Assembly: GCA_964417785.1 (NCBI GenBank) | Contig: CAYQJO010000236.1 | Coordinates: 1 to 6,616 of the forward strand | From: DAOTUL01 sp034437435 | GTDB taxonomy: Bacteria; Chloroflexota; Anaerolineae; Aggregatilineales; Phototrophicaceae | DNA length: 6,616 nt | Direction of reading: 5' to 3' | In this document: piece after piece, positions 6,447 through 6,616 of the stretch | Layout: the number at the start of each line of letters is the position of its first letter | Numbering within the stretch: the stretch's first letter is position 1 | Notes under the pieces: generated by a model | The model's input: the letters and a program-made list of their open reading frames with translations, nothing else | What the model was told of the DNA's origin: nothing | The model's database searches: none | Program-made: the position numbers and the translations under genes

Positions 6447-6469
6447 CCCAAGCCCTTTAGGCTGGGCTT
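6447..6469 (+). terminator. Hairpin after the msrB-thuA-like operon, possible weak terminator
   Basis: CCCA-A-GCC pairs with GGCTGGG around the loop CTTTA (7 bp with one bulged A), or alternatively AAGCCC pairs with GGGCTT around an 8-base loop. It lies 14 bases after the thuA-like stop. No T-run follows on either strand, so it is at best a weak or factor-dependent terminator, lying between convergent units. Confidence 0.35.
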
Positions 6470-6562
6470 CTGACGTTAACGCCGGATGCCGCATACACCC
6501 TTGCACCTGAAGGCCCAAGACAGGGAAGCCCCTTATGCTGGTTCGCTTCAGATCAAACGGAG

Positions 6563-6616
6563 TGAGGCAGGTGGGATTCGAACCCACACACCCGAAGGTA
6601 AAAGTTTTTAAGACTT
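6563..6616 (-). tRNA. tRNA-Leu (anticodon UAA), 3' part
   Basis: Read on the minus strand, the anticodon loop is CTTAAAA between AAGT and ACTTT, giving anticodon TAA. A long variable arm (6588-6600) has ACC and GGT paired around TTCG, marking a type II tRNA. The T arm is GTGGG-TTCGAAT-CCCAC (6571-6587), then CTGCCTC for the acceptor 3' strand and discriminator A at 6563. CCA is not encoded. The D arm, the acceptor 5' strand and the start of the anticodon stem lie beyond the window end, so the gene is partial here. It decodes UUA/UUG and converges on the thuA-like gene. Confidence 0.92.

Noticed and set aside
6480..6496. Resemblance of GCCGGATGCCGCATAC to an enterobacterial REP element
   Set aside because: Only a short partial match without the paired palindrome, in a genome that does not look enterobacterial.
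1..6616. CRISPR array, transposase or integrase genes, phage genes
   Set aside because: No regularly spaced repeats and no such proteins are present in any frame; the tRNA genes show no adjacent integrase or visible attachment-site duplication.

Overview
The window looks like a chromosomal stretch from a moderately GC-rich bacterium. The most likely source is an uncultured or environmental member of the Chloroflexota (Anaerolineae-like). I infer this from the style of the proteins (a DUF433 antitoxin-type gene, a ThuA-like protein, large membrane proteins with HEAT/TPR ends) and from tRNA genes without an encoded CCA. No sequence search was possible, so the taxonomy is only suggestive.

Layout. 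Positions 9-3786 hold a tight three-gene minus-strand operon of unknown function. In transcription order it encodes a protein with HEAT-like and TPR-like cytoplasmic repeats plus four membrane segments, a smaller four-segment membrane protein that resembles the C-terminal half of the first, and a secreted protein of about 600 residues with a calcium-loop (FG-GAP-like) motif and a C-terminal TPR-like region. An intrinsic terminator (3833-3856) separates this operon from tRNA-Lys(UUU), which lies directly downstream of tsaD on the same strand and appears to have its own promoter inside the end of tsaD. TsaD makes the t6A37 modification found in tRNA-Lys(UUU), so enzyme and substrate gene sit side by side.

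Plus strand. A promoter-bearing gap separates tsaD from a divergently oriented DUF433 (VapB-like antitoxin) gene that is broken by at least one frameshift. Its 3' end contains what looks like the msrB promoter, with a perfect TATAAT. msrB (methionine-R-sulfoxide reductase) overlaps the next gene, a ThuA-like protein, by 8 bases, so the two are probably translated from one message. The last 180 bases hold a short spacer with a hairpin and the 3' part of a tRNA-Leu(UAA) gene on the minus strand, cut by the window edge.

There is no CRISPR array, transposase or clear mobile element. The least understood part is the three-gene membrane/secreted operon, and the most clearly unusual local structure is the decayed DUF433 gene that carries a neighbour's promoter.
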